Of a DNA stretch of 64,000 bases, positions 1-8,723 are shown piece by piece (positions within the stretch are counted from its first letter, which is position 1; each line of letters begins with the position of its first letter). Position numbers and translations under genes: made by a program. The notes under the pieces are model-generated. The model worked only from the letters and a program-made list of their open reading frames with translations, had not been told where the DNA came from and ran no database searches. Source of the stretch: Pseudobacter sp051955275 (GTDB lineage: Bacteria; Bacteroidota; Bacteroidia; Chitinophagales; Chitinophagaceae); the NCBI RefSeq assembly GCF_051955275.1, contig NZ_JBQCGW010000138.1:8691-72690 (forward strand). Reading direction: 5' to 3'.

Positions 1-481
1 ACAGGTCGGGTTCGCCATCTCTTTCCTCATATTGCAGTTCCAAGGCTGTACTATTCCCGATAGTACCTGTACCTTCAAAGTCAAGGTCACTGTTATAAAC
101 AGGCAGAGAATTTCCTGTTACCAGCCAGCCTCTCATCATATCGTCATCGCGCTTTCCCCGAACAATCCTGGTAACCACACCTCCCCCGTTCAATACCCAG
201 CCAAGCCCTACGAAAGATGCCTCTTGATCTACCTTTATGCCACTGGTATGGTATGAAAGTGAAAGTGGCACTTCCAGCTTTTGGCTTTTGATAGTATATA
301 AAGAAACGTTTACATCGGCAACACCATTAGCTGTATTGACAGGATAATCGATGTATTTACCCAGCTCTGCCACGTCCGGTGTATGAACTGAAACATTAGG
401 CAGCGTCATGTTGGGAAGCTGCGAAATACCTGAAATCGAAAAAAGAAGGAAGAAAAGTGCCACAAAGATTCTTGCCTGCAT
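1..481 (-). CDS. RHS/YD-repeat-type secreted protein, N-terminal part (runs off window)
   Basis: From the ATG at 481 the minus strand reads 160 codons without a stop and leaves the window. A signal peptide (MQARIFVALFFLLFSISG, then a likely cut after ISQ) is followed by blocks typical of the N-terminal region of large Bacteroidota RHS-repeat proteins: LEVPLSLSYHTSGIKVDQ, then VGLGWVLNGGGVVTRIVRGK. In that family this exported head precedes YD repeats and a variable, sometimes toxic, C-terminal domain. None of that is visible here, so the activity is unknown. Another ATG at 494 is out of frame, which supports the start at 481. It diverges from the adenylation gene on its right. Confidence 0.7.
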   Translation of the reverse strand, partial: MQARIFVALFFLLFSISGISQLPNMTLPNVSVHTPDVAELGKYIDYPVNTANGVADVNVSLYTIKSQKLEVPLSLSYHTSGIKVDQEASFVGLGWVLNGGGVVTRIVRGKRDDDMMRGWLVTGNSLPVYNSDLDFEGTGTIGNSTALELQYEERDGEPDL

Positions 482-589
482 AAGTTGGGGTCATTAAAGA
501 GTTATAACGGTAAGGGATACTCACATTTGAAGGCAGCAATATATTTAAAAAAGCCTCATTACAAACAATAACTTCATAAGTGAGTGATT

Positions 590-620
590 TTTGTTTACAT
601 GCGTCTTTGAAATAAGTTTA
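590..620 (+). promoter_or_regulatory. Candidate Bacteroidota promoter for the adenylation gene
   Basis: TTTG at 590-593 and TAAGTTTA at 613-620 are separated by exactly 19 nt. This fits the TTTG-N19-TAnnTTTG pattern except for the last base of the -7 box. It points at the ATG at 691. The rest of the 482-690 gap is AT-rich and shows nothing else I can name. Confidence 0.35.
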
Positions 621-690
621 TTTTTTCATATATTTATAAACACACGTAATCTCACTGACCCACTGCACCCAGGTATTGACATAAACCACT

Positions 691-1875
691 ATGGAACAGA
701 TTTTTTTATATGCCAAAGGAAAGCAATACAGCTACCACGAATTGAACAACGCCAGTATTGCGCTTATGCAGAAACTGCCGCCAGGCAGTAACCGCAAAGT
801 AGTGGTATTGGCCTCACAACCTGAACTCTATTATCTCGCTTTCTATTTCTGCTTCACCTATGATTATATCTTCTGCCCGATCAACGCAACAGATAATTTC
901 TCGCTCATAGAAGAAAAACTGAACATCATCAATCCCGGAGTGATCATCACCAATGAACAGCGAATGCTCTCCCAATGGCGGGAAAAAGACCAGGTGTATG
1001 AACCTGTACAACTCCCCTCCTTCGGGCACTGTTTCCTTTGCTTCGGCGAAAAGGAATATCCTGATAATTACGACACAGAAGATCTCCGTTATATCCTTTT
1101 CACCTCCGGCATCAACGGAGCTCCCAAAGGAGTACCTGTCAGCAATACCAATATTGCGGCTTTCACAGACAACCTGCAGGAATTGTTTGAAGTGGAAGAA
1201 ACGGCCGTGATCGCAAATACCTTCGATTTTTCTTTTGATCTCAGCATTCTCGCCATGCTGCTTGCCTGGAACAACCGGGCTGCCGTAGCGCATATCTATA
1301 CGGAAGAACCGCATAATGCCTTTGCTGACTGCAGTATCCTTTGTCTCATGCCATCCATGATGCGGGATATGCAGCAGAAATTATTGCTGCATCGCTTCTC
1401 TCCCATCAATATCAGGCATATCCTTTTTTGCGGGGAGCCATTGTTGCTGACCGACTTTTACCTGGCGCAGAAATACTTCCCGAAAGCCAGTATCTATAAT
1501 TGTTACGGACCTACAGAACTGACCATTTATTGTGCCGCCTGCAAACTGCATTATCCGGTCCCTACAAGTAATGGGATCATTTGTATCGGTCAGCTTAATA
1601 TCGGCAGCAAGGCCTATATCGCCAATGCCACCATCCTCAGTAATCAGCATGAGGAAGGCGAGCTCTGCCTCACCGGCGAGCAATTGTTCAGGGGATACAT
1701 CAATGTACCCAACAGTGAACGCTTCTTTGATTTCAATGGAGAACGGTATTATAAAACAGGCGACAAAGTGATTTATAACCGGGAAGAAGACCTCTACTAT
1801 TACGCAGGGAATATCGACCGGGAGATCACTTATTACAGCCACCAGCGGATCTGGAAATCAAACCGCCGCCATTGA
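691..1875 (+). CDS. DltA-like amino-acid adenylation protein lacking its C-terminal subdomain
   Basis: This is an ANL-superfamily adenylating enzyme. Core motifs run in order: the P-loop block YILFTSGINGAPKGVP (about residues 136-151, with Ile where Thr is usual), FDFSFDLS (the amino-acid carboxylate-binding region, close to the DltA form FSFDLS), ILFCGEPL, NCYGPTELT, YYKTGDK and YYAGNIDREI. These resemble D-alanine--carrier-protein ligases more than fatty-acid ligases. The family is normally about 500 aa; this protein is 394 aa and stops just after the A8 hinge, so the C-terminal subdomain with the catalytic A10 lysine is missing. No carrier protein, condensation or thioesterase gene is nearby. 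It converges on namZ with only 4 nt between the stop codons. It is either decayed or works as a stand-alone N-domain. Confidence 0.75.
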   Translation: MEQIFLYAKGKQYSYHELNNASIALMQKLPPGSNRKVVVLASQPELYYLAFYFCFTYDYIFCPINATDNFSLIEEKLNIINPGVIITNEQRMLSQWREKDQVYEPVQLPSFGHCFLCFGEKEYPDNYDTEDLRYILFTSGINGAPKGVPVSNTNIAAFTDNLQELFEVEETAVIANTFDFSFDLSILAMLLAWNNRAAVAHIYTEEPHNAFADCSILCLMPSMMRDMQQKLLLHRFSPINIRHILFCGEPLLLTDFYLAQKYFPKASIYNCYGPTELTIYCAACKLHYPVPTSNGIICIGQLNIGSKAYIANATILSNQHEEGELCLTGEQLFRGYINVPNSERFFDFNGERYYKTGDKVIYNREEDLYYYAGNIDREITYYSHQRIWKSNRRH

Positions 1876-1879
1876 AGCG

Positions 1880-3121
1880 TTAAGGATAGAGCAGGTATTT
1901 TTTCCGCATCTTCTTATAATTGCTCAGCCCCGGCTCCCAGCTTTTGCGGATGGTTTCTTCGCTTACTCCTGCAATGATCTGTTCTTTAAATTCAGCGTAG
2001 CCGGTAAGGAAATCGATATTGCCCATCTGTGCGCTGTAGCTCCTGTCGAAAAATTTTTCTTTGTCCGGATAGGCATTGTACATTTCCATGATCCAGCGGA
2101 GATTGACCTTGCCTGCCTTACGGAAACTGTCAACACTCACCTTTCCAAGATCAAGCCCATAGCAGGGTTCGTTCTGATATAGCGGGGTCGCCGCTTTTCC
2201 GGGAATGCTTACCGGCGTGAAGTTGAATTCGTATTGTCCTTTCAATGCCGGCGCACCCAGTACTGTAAAAGGAACATAAGTGCCACGTCCCTGGCTTACC
2301 CTGGTGCCTTCGAACAAGCAAATGCTTGGGTAGAGCAATACGGATTGTTGTGAATTGAGATTGGGTGAAGGGAATACGGGGAGCGTGTAATCCATATCAT
2401 GTGACCAGTTCTTCACGGGGATGATCCTGATCTTACACTGTTTTTTTTGAGGCAACCAGCCTTCGCCATTGATCATCTTTGCAAATTCTCCAATGGTCAT
2501 GCCATGCGTCCAGGGAATGGGAAACTGCCCGATGCCGGATTTGTATTTCATGTCCAGAATGGCGCCATCCACATATCCATTAGGATTGGGGCGGTCCAGG
2601 ATCAACAGTTCTTTATTGTTGTCTGCGCAGGCTTCCATGATATCGCGCAGTGAATTGATGGTGGTATAGAACCGGCAGCCAACATCCTGCAGGTCGAAGA
2701 TCATCAGATCGATCTTTGCCATCTGTTCTTTGGAGGGCTTGCGTTGTTTGCCGTACAAAGACACTACCGGGATACCCGTTTTAGCATCCACTTCATTAGA
2801 CACATGCTCGCCATTGCTGGCATTGCCGCGGAACCCATGCTCCGGCCCGAAAATGGTGACGATCTTCACTCCCAGTGCATGCAGGCTGTCCACCATCGGT
2901 ACATTGCCGATAATACTGGTCTGATTCACCAGCATACCAATACGTTTCCCTTTCAGGGATGGCAGGTAAGCACTGGTTTGGTCAGCGCCTGTGATGATCG
3001 GTTTTTTTGCAGGAACAGGTTCGATGGCAAGGGGCTCATGTTTTACAGGAGCTTTGAAAGCGAGGCCCATGGCTATTACAGCACAGACAGCAAGGATGGC
3101 AACAGGGAACCGGTAGTACAT
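1880..3121 (-). CDS. namZ: Exo-beta-N-acetylmuramidase NamZ (DUF1343, GH171)
   Basis: DUF1343 proteins are exo-lytic N-acetylmuramidases that remove terminal MurNAc from peptidoglycan fragments during cell-wall recycling. Family blocks are clear: LKGKRIGMLVNQTS, FGPEHGFRG, DLQDVGCRFYTTINSL, LILDRPNPNG, VFPSPNLN, YPSICLFEGTRVSQGRGT, and the usual C-terminus ending KYLLYP. The length (413 aa) is normal. The N-terminus carries one hydrophobic segment (about residues 6-23), which fits an exported or membrane-anchored periplasmic enzyme. It stands alone and diverges from the TonB receptor on its right. The name follows the characterised Bacteroidota enzyme; activity here is inferred from family membership. 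Confidence 0.88.
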   Translation of the reverse strand: MYYRFPVAILAVCAVIAMGLAFKAPVKHEPLAIEPVPAKKPIITGADQTSAYLPSLKGKRIGMLVNQTSIIGNVPMVDSLHALGVKIVTIFGPEHGFRGNASNGEHVSNEVDAKTGIPVVSLYGKQRKPSKEQMAKIDLMIFDLQDVGCRFYTTINSLRDIMEACADNNKELLILDRPNPNGYVDGAILDMKYKSGIGQFPIPWTHGMTIGEFAKMINGEGWLPQKKQCKIRIIPVKNWSHDMDYTLPVFPSPNLNSQQSVLLYPSICLFEGTRVSQGRGTYVPFTVLGAPALKGQYEFNFTPVSIPGKAATPLYQNEPCYGLDLGKVSVDSFRKAGKVNLRWIMEMYNAYPDKEKFFDRSYSAQMGNIDFLTGYAEFKEQIIAGVSEETIRKSWEPGLSNYKKMRKKYLLYP

Positions 3122-3263
3122 AGCAGATTTATTTAATGATCATTTGAACTGGTTGCTAAAATAAGAGATTCTCGCAGTATGTCCACCGTTTATGTAATGA
3201 TTGACAGATTATGCAAGCGAACTGCTTAATTTCGACCCGCAAAAAACCGCAAATCAAACTGTA

Positions 3264-5474
3264 ATGAGAGTTGTTTTATCACTTGTACTGATCATTTCAT
3301 TATCCCGGTCCTTTGCGCAGGGCGTGCGTGGCGTTGTTCTCAGCCAGGATAAAAAGCCACTGGTGAACGCCACTATTTACAACCTGCAAACCGGCGCGCA
3401 TGAGCACAGCAACGAAAATGGTTTCTTTGTGTTACGTGATGTCAGGAAAGGAGATTCACTCCGCATCACGCATGTATCCTGTGCTCCGCAAACTATTGCT
3501 GTTATAAGTGATACACTCCGCATCATACTTCAATCCGCGGCCTTTCAACTGGAGAACGTTACCATCACCGCCTCCGTGCGGCACCTCAATATCATTTCAG
3601 ATATCGATCTCGAAACAAGCCCCGTGAATTCATCGCAGGAACTGCTGCGAAAAGTACCGGGCCTCTTCATCGGTCAGCACGCAGGTGGCGGAAAAGCTGA
3701 ACAGATCTTCCTGCGTGGATTCGACATAGATCATGGAACTGATATCAATATCAGCGTGGACGGAATGCCTGTGAATATGGTCAGCCATGCGCATGGACAG
3801 GGATATGCAGATCTCCACTTCCTCATTCCTGAAAGTATCGGTAAGATAGATTTCGATAAAGGCCCCTACTATGCCAACAGGGGCAACCTGGCAACAGCGG
3901 GTTATGTGAGTTTTGAAACGAAGGACAGGCTTCACAATAGCCTGGTACAACTCGAGGCAGGCAAGTTCAACAGTTTCCGTACGCTTGGGATGTTCAACCT
4001 GCTGAACAACGAAAAGAATGCCGCCTGGTTTGCCACTGATTATATCAGAACTGATGGTTACTTTGATTCGCCACAGAATTTCAGCCGTATCAACCTGATG
4101 GGTAAATACAGCGCCTGGTTGCCCGGCAATGATAAGCTTACCATCTCCGCTTCACATTTCAAAAGTCAGTGGAATGCAAGCGGACAGATCCCGGACCGTG
4201 CCGTAAAAGAAGGACTGATCGGGCGTTTCGGCGCTATCGACGATACGGAAGGTGGTAATACCAGCCGTTCCAATATCAACCTGCAATTCCTGAAACAGGT
4301 GGATGAGAATACATTCGTGAAGAACACGGCATATTTCAGCCGTTATGATTTTGAGCTCTACAGCAATTTCACTTTCTGGCTGAACGATCCTGTGAACGGC
4401 GACCAGATCAGACAGAAAGAAAAAAGGAATATCATCGGTTTTCAGTCGGAGTTCAACAGGAATTTCTATCTCCATACAACAGTCATCGATTTCCAGGCCG
4501 GTGTGATGCTTCGGAATGACAATATCAGCAATATTGAACTAACGAGAACGATTAACCGAAAAACAATCATCGAGCCGGTAGTGCTGGGAGATATCAATGA
4601 GACCAACCTGGCCGGTTATGCCAATGCGGAGATCCGGACAGGTAAATGGGTGTTCAATCCCGGACTGCGACTGGATCAGCTGAAATTCGATTACACGGAT
4701 CTGCTGTCAGATGTATATAAACAGCAGTCTCAGAGTAAATCCATACTCAGTCCCAAACTGAATATCATTTACAACAAGGGGCACCGGCTGCAATATTTTC
4801 TAAAGCTGGGCAAAGGCTTTCACAGCAATGATACCCGGGTAGTAGTGGCGCAGCAGGGAAATAAAATATTACCAGCTGCATACGGTGCGGATCTTGGTGT
4901 CATTTGGAAGCCACTACCCAGGCTCATGCTCAATGCTTCGGCCTGGTACCTGTACCTGGAACAGGAATTCGTGTACGTGGGCGATGAAGGTGTAGTGGAA
5001 CCTGGTGGTAAAACGCGCAGGCAGGGAATTGATTTTGGTGCCAGGTATCAATTCGGTAAATATGTTTTCATCAATGGAGATCTCACGTATACATATGCCC
5101 GCGCCACTGAAGAGCCGAAGGAGGCAAACCGCATTCCTTTGGCGCCGCGTATCACTGCGGCTGGTGGGGTCAGTTTCAAGTTTCCTTCCGGTTTTGATGC
5201 CAGTATAAAGACCAGGTACCTGGGGGACAGGCCTGCCAATGAAGACAATAGCATCGTAGCAAAAGGGTATTGCATAACGGATGCAGGTATTCATTACCAG
5301 TGGGGAAAATTTGGCTTTGGCATCATTACTGAAAATATATTTAATGTCCGCTGGAATGAAACTCAGTTTGCAACTACCAGCAGGCTTCAGCATGAGCCAG
5401 AAGCAGTGGAAGAGATCCATTTCACTCCGGGTACTCCCTTCAATGTGCGGGGTGTGATCACTTATAAATTCTGA
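3264..5474 (+). CDS. TonB-dependent receptor with N-terminal carboxypeptidase-like domain
   Basis: Outer membrane TonB-dependent transporter of about 736 aa. I place the start at the ATG at 3264 rather than the in-frame codon at 3201, because MRVVLSLVLIISLSRSFAQ is then a clean signal peptide. It is followed by a CarboxypepD_reg-like domain (GVRGVVLSQDKKPLVNATIYN), a plug (SSQELLRKVPGLFIG, then QIFLRGFDIDHGTDINISVDGMP), a His-rich stretch VSHAHGQGYADLHFL, and a 22-strand-type barrel ending in YKF. There is no SusD partner, so it is not a glycan SusCD pair. A metal chelate or other small ligand is more likely, but the sequence alone does not identify it. Confidence 0.85.
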   Translation: MRVVLSLVLIISLSRSFAQGVRGVVLSQDKKPLVNATIYNLQTGAHEHSNENGFFVLRDVRKGDSLRITHVSCAPQTIAVISDTLRIILQSAAFQLENVTITASVRHLNIISDIDLETSPVNSSQELLRKVPGLFIGQHAGGGKAEQIFLRGFDIDHGTDINISVDGMPVNMVSHAHGQGYADLHFLIPESIGKIDFDKGPYYANRGNLATAGYVSFETKDRLHNSLVQLEAGKFNSFRTLGMFNLLNNEKNAAWFATDYIRTDGYFDSPQNFSRINLMGKYSAWLPGNDKLTISASHFKSQWNASGQIPDRAVKEGLIGRFGAIDDTEGGNTSRSNINLQFLKQVDENTFVKNTAYFSRYDFELYSNFTFWLNDPVNGDQIRQKEKRNIIGFQSEFNRNFYLHTTVIDFQAGVMLRNDNISNIELTRTINRKTIIEPVVLGDINETNLAGYANAEIRTGKWVFNPGLRLDQLKFDYTDLLSDVYKQQSQSKSILSPKLNIIYNKGHRLQYFLKLGKGFHSNDTRVVVAQQGNKILPAAYGADLGVIWKPLPRLMLNASAWYLYLEQEFVYVGDEGVVEPGGKTRRQGIDFGARYQFGKYVFINGDLTYTYARATEEPKEANRIPLAPRITAAGGVSFKFPSGFDASIKTRYLGDRPANEDNSIVAKGYCITDAGIHYQWGKFGFGIITENIFNVRWNETQFATTSRLQHEPEAVEEIHFTPGTPFNVRGVITYKF

Positions 5475-5492
5475 TTCACCGGAAAATTACAG

Positions 5493-5678
5493 GTGTTCAC
5501 CGGCAATTGGTCATACTTCAATAAAAGAAGCAGTATTGGTGGCTACATTTGTTGTTTAAACCAGACAAATGAAACCACTGATACTGCTCCTGGCAAAGGC
5601 CCGTCTTATCTCTGGTTCCGCATTCCCATGCAGCTATTCCTGGCCGGTTGGCTCCTGTATTTTTCGATCCTGCGTTAA
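5493..5678 (+). CDS. Possible small membrane peptide, uncertain
   Basis: A 61-codon frame starting at GTG ends in a convincing amphipathic/membrane segment (PSYLWFRIPMQLFLAGWLLY). Its first 25 residues look non-coding. A TACATTTG -7-like box (5544-5551) lies 18 nt before an ATG at 5569, and that ATG is in a different frame (MKPLILLLAK...). A single frame change would join MKPLILLLAK to the membrane segment, so this could be a short gene with a frameshift. I do not recognise a family. Confidence 0.25.
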   Translation: MFTGNWSYFNKRSSIGGYICCLNQTNETTDTAPGKGPSYLWFRIPMQLFLAGWLLYFSILR

Positions 5679-5681
5679 TGG

Positions 5682-5999
5682 TTATTTAACGGCAGCCTGC
5701 GGCAGCACCACTTTCAGGTGTGCGATGGTTTTGTTCTGATGATGGACCTCCACCTCGGAATACTGATCAAGGCGCCCGATCTTTTCGTTGTACTGAACGG
5801 GCTGGAAGTGCTCGGGAGTGGCGTCTGAAGCTGCAATGAGATCCAGCAGCAGAATGGAAGGATTGATGCCCTGCGGCTCATGTTTCCTGAGCTCAGGAAC
5901 AACGGTGAGCATACCTGTGTTGGCTTCCCCGGTTACGATCAGTTCATTTCCTGCGATGCCGCTGATGGCCTTCGCTTCGAAGTTCTTTGCGATTGACAT
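5682..5999 (-). CDS. Small hypothetical protein (105 aa)
   Basis: The reading frame is open from 6182, but the part upstream of 5999 crosses a REP-like palindrome. I therefore start at the ATG at 5999, giving MSIAKNFEAKAISGIAG. The protein is soluble, without signal peptide or membrane segment, and has alternating hydrophobic stretches (ELIVTGEANTGMLTVV, SEVEVHHQNKTIAHLKVVL) that suggest a beta-rich fold. I recognise no domain. It lies downstream of the S41 protease gene on the same strand but 192 nt away, across the palindrome, so it may be transcribed separately. Confidence 0.55.
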   Translation of the reverse strand: MSIAKNFEAKAISGIAGNELIVTGEANTGMLTVVPELRKHEPQGINPSILLLDLIAASDATPEHFQPVQYNEKIGRLDQYSEVEVHHQNKTIAHLKVVLPQAAVK

Positions 6000-6137
6000 G
6001 ACAAATGATTTAATGGTTAAAGAATGAAATGCTTCGGAACGGGGAAATGCAATGTAGGAAACTGTAGTCTGCCGGGACTGATAGAGCCCGGATAAAAATA
6101 ATGTCATTCCATTCAAGAGAAACGGGGGGCTGAATTT

Positions 6138-6176
6138 ACTCAGGGTGCAGTCACTCGCGGGGACGCGAGCGACTGG
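6138..6176. repeat. REP-like palindrome, copy 1
   Basis: AGTC-A-CTCGCG, loop GGGA, CGCGAG-C-GACT forms a hairpin at 6149-6174. The 28 nt from 6149 to 6176 are identical to 20042-20069. The left flank ACTCAGGGTGCAG (6138-6150) is identical to the left arm of the palindrome at 44733. It sits in the 192-nt gap between two minus-strand genes. Confidence 0.75.
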
Positions 6177-6191
6177 CCACACTTTGATTAT

Positions 6192-7364
6192 TTATTTCAA
6201 TCTTTCTATGGCTAATCTCAATGCATGGTCCTGCCCTGCCTGCAATGAAGCTCTGTCGAACGGCACAAACAGATCCGGCATAATTCCTTCGCCTTCCAGG
6301 AAATTTCCATTGATATCCCTGAAGGCAGCGCTGGATGTCTGCACTTTCATAAAACCTTCCAGTTCAAATGGACCTGCATTGTACAGTTGTTCGTTGAACG
6401 CATAGGGACCATTGGCGCCCCAGGTGGGCTCTCCGATGAAATAGCCATTGGGTGTTTGGCGGATTGCCATGGTAACACTTTCAGCGAGAGAGGCGGAGAA
6501 ATTGTCGGCCAGCGCAATAACAGGAATCGTAACGCCTTTGCTGTTGGCTACCGGGGTTACGTTTGAGCTCAGCCAGGGCGTATAATCGAGGCGGCCTGCG
6601 CCTGTTTTGTAGCGGGTAGACCCGAAAGCCATGGGAGAAGTAATGAATCTGCCCATCAGGAAATTGAGGTCGCTTATATCTCCTCCCCCGTTTCCACGCA
6701 GATCGATGATGATCCCTTTGTAGGGCGAAGGGGATAATTCAAGTTGCGCAAAAAAATACTGCAATACCGGTTTCAGCGGATTTGCTTTTGCTGAAGTGAA
6801 TGCATCGTACAGATAGAAATTATTACAGCTGAAATAAAGTACATTATTGTTGAATGTGCCGAAGATGCCTGTTACCCGGCGTGTGGGGTCTGTTACATTG
6901 TCGGTACCCACCATGTAACCTGCATCCAGCTTGCCGGTCACCAGTTGTGAATAGTTAAAGGGATTGTGATAGTATGGTGAACTGCGTTTTTTATCGAGTG
7001 GCGGATAAACTGTAGAGTCTTTCAGTAATGGGTGGGTGAACGTAATATAATAATGAGCGTCGGTAAGGCCGGCGGTCATTTCGCGGAAATAGTTAACGGA
7101 CTTCCTCAGATCGGCCGCCTTGTAGAGGTCGAGCTGGTCGAAAATGGGTTTGTATTTTATGCGCATGGCATCCCAGTCCGTAGTGTCTTCTTTCCAGAAC
7201 ACGTATCGGGTGTTCATGCTGTTCCAGAACTGATCGAATACTTCGGAGAAGTTAACGGGTTTTGGATCCGGTACCGCACCTGTTTCTTTGGTACAGCTGT
7301 AGCTGCAGACAGCAATGAGCAGTACCACTATATAGCTGCTGAGGTTGGTAGAGCGTTTGATCAT
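6192..7364 (-). CDS. S41-family (C-terminal processing-type) peptidase lipoprotein
   Basis: The start at 7364 is set by a 4-nt ATGA overlap with the upstream gene and yields MIKRSTNLSSYIVVLLIAV followed by CSYSC, a lipoprotein-type leader. The protein has the S41 core: GIIIDLRGNGGGDISDLN (strand and glycine turn), VIALADNFSASLAESV around the nucleophilic serine, then YFIGEPTWGANG. The N-terminal half (FDQFWNSMNTRYVFWKE) is the tri-helical region common to Bacteroidota S41 lipoproteins. No clear PDZ domain is visible. Translational coupling to the barrel protein gene suggests a joint envelope role. The substrate is unknown; it may process peptides linked to the neighbouring SusCD importer. Confidence 0.82.
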   Translation of the reverse strand: MIKRSTNLSSYIVVLLIAVCSYSCTKETGAVPDPKPVNFSEVFDQFWNSMNTRYVFWKEDTTDWDAMRIKYKPIFDQLDLYKAADLRKSVNYFREMTAGLTDAHYYITFTHPLLKDSTVYPPLDKKRSSPYYHNPFNYSQLVTGKLDAGYMVGTDNVTDPTRRVTGIFGTFNNNVLYFSCNNFYLYDAFTSAKANPLKPVLQYFFAQLELSPSPYKGIIIDLRGNGGGDISDLNFLMGRFITSPMAFGSTRYKTGAGRLDYTPWLSSNVTPVANSKGVTIPVIALADNFSASLAESVTMAIRQTPNGYFIGEPTWGANGPYAFNEQLYNAGPFELEGFMKVQTSSAAFRDINGNFLEGEGIMPDLFVPFDRASLQAGQDHALRLAIERLK

Positions 7365-8095
7365 TGTTTTGAGTTGAACAGGTTCATCATACATCCCAGC
7401 ATGGCAGCGGCCGTCTGGTGTTCAGAGCGTAGCTGCCCATGCATATAATCCTTCTGGTAGCTGTTGAAACTCTGGCTGTACCTGGCTTCCAGGAAGAAGC
7501 GGATTTTATCGCTGTAATGATAGTTCAGTCCGATGCCTCCAATGGCGCCTGCATCGAATCGCTGATCTTTTTCGGAATCGAAACTGTATTTCTCATCATA
7601 TTGTCTGATCCTGAAATAGGATGTGGAGCCTCCTGTGCCATTGGGTTCATCGATAAGGTCGTAGATATCCGGCGCTGCCCCCTGCTGACGGGAGAATAAC
7701 CAGTAACCGGCAAAGATGCCGGCTTGGGCATACGCAGATAATTTCTTCCATTCTCCTGTTCTGTACTGCGCCATCAGTGGAACCTGCAGGTAATGGTTGT
7801 ATCTTTTTTCCCAGGTACCCGAATAAGAACCGGTACGTTCCAGGGAAATATTCTTTTGGATGAAGGCCAGTTCTGTACTGATGCCCCAATGTTTTGTGAG
7901 ATCGTACTTAAGAGGGATGCTGACGCTGAATCCGCCGGCGGAGAGATACCTGGAAAACGACTCACCGGGCTTTTCGCTGGGATTATTGAGTGTGAAACCT
8001 GCCGCGGCGCCTGCGGACCATTGAGCAGCAGAATGCCTGCAAAGCAGTAGCAATGCAGGCATCAGCAGGCAAACTGTAATATGTTTTAGTGTCAT
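7361..8095 (-). CDS. Outer membrane beta-barrel protein (PorT/OMP_b-brl type)
   Basis: A signal peptide (MTLKHITVCLLMPALLLLC, cleavage near SAAQ) precedes about 220 residues of alternating amphipathic strands: SAGAAAGFTLN, GFSVSIPLKYDL, WGISTELAFIQ, YLQVPLMAQYR, YAQAGIFAGYW, IGGIGLNYHYS, FFLEARYSQSF. This is the small outer-membrane barrel family of Bacteroidota, which includes PorT-like proteins of unknown function. Its stop overlaps the start of the S41 gene by 4 nt. It is 118 nt downstream of the LEA2 gene; that gap shows no clear promoter. Confidence 0.75.
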   Translation of the reverse strand: MTLKHITVCLLMPALLLLCRHSAAQWSAGAAAGFTLNNPSEKPGESFSRYLSAGGFSVSIPLKYDLTKHWGISTELAFIQKNISLERTGSYSGTWEKRYNHYLQVPLMAQYRTGEWKKLSAYAQAGIFAGYWLFSRQQGAAPDIYDLIDEPNGTGGSTSYFRIRQYDEKYSFDSEKDQRFDAGAIGGIGLNYHYSDKIRFFLEARYSQSFNSYQKDYMHGQLRSEHQTAAAMLGCMMNLFNSKQ

Positions 8096-8213
8096 ATCTG
8101 CTTGATATTGCTGGAATACGGTTACACAATATAAGCAGGGGGAATGGCATCCGGATCAAAAGCCGGAGATTTTCCCATTTGTTCATCAGCGGCTATCCGC
8201 AGCTATGATGTAA

Positions 8214-8702
8214 TTACAGTGCATATGGGAGTATCAGGTTTATCTTATGTTTTTTTTCATAATGGATCGGCAGGGTTTTGCCAATGCCGAAGGCGGAGCC
8301 CTTCATCTTTCCGTCAACGGTCACTGTTACGCCATTGGTAAAGTCCATATTTGTTCTGCCCATGGCTGCTGCATCGATCCAGAGCTGTATGGGCACCATG
8401 AAATCAGAATGTGCAGATACATCGAAACTGGTATCCACGATTGCTTTGCCAAGAGTAAATGTATCCAGCTTCAGGTTGAGTTCCCCTCCTTTGAAGGTGA
8501 ATCCTATCCTGTTCTGATTGTAACAATGTGATTCGATGCGGATATTGGCGCGGCCATTATCGAATGCCAGGATCTTCACCTGCATTTCATCCGGTTCACG
8601 GATTTCTGGGGTTTCAAAAACTGTGCTGGTGTTGAACCCTATTATACCTGCCTTGGTTTTTGTGGCGGAAAAAAAGCGACCGGGGAATATTTTCATGTTC
8701 AT
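8214..8702 (-). CDS. LEA type 2 (LEA14-like) family protein
   Basis: 162 aa with the LEA_2/WHy pattern: an Ig-like beta-sandwich in which asparagine- and glycine-rich strands alternate (FTFKGGELNLKLDTFTLGKA, VDTSFDVSAHSDFMVP, MDFTNGVTVTVDGKMKG). Bacterial members are usually small periplasmic or lipoprotein proteins of unknown role. No clear lipobox is present in the first 30 residues, so location is uncertain; the start may be the second Met (8696). It follows the metallohydrolase-like gene by 21 nt and probably belongs to the same operon. Confidence 0.65.
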   Translation of the reverse strand: MNMKIFPGRFFSATKTKAGIIGFNTSTVFETPEIREPDEMQVKILAFDNGRANIRIESHCYNQNRIGFTFKGGELNLKLDTFTLGKAIVDTSFDVSAHSDFMVPIQLWIDAAAMGRTNMDFTNGVTVTVDGKMKGSAFGIGKTLPIHYEKKHKINLILPYAL

Positions 8703-8723
8703 ACTTTGCTTACTGGTTGAGGT

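Noticed and set aside
6000..6182. Longer N-terminus of the small protein at 5682, read through the palindrome
   Set aside because: The added residues come from the REP-like element and a similar string appears beside the copy at 20 kb, so it is repeat sequence and not protein.
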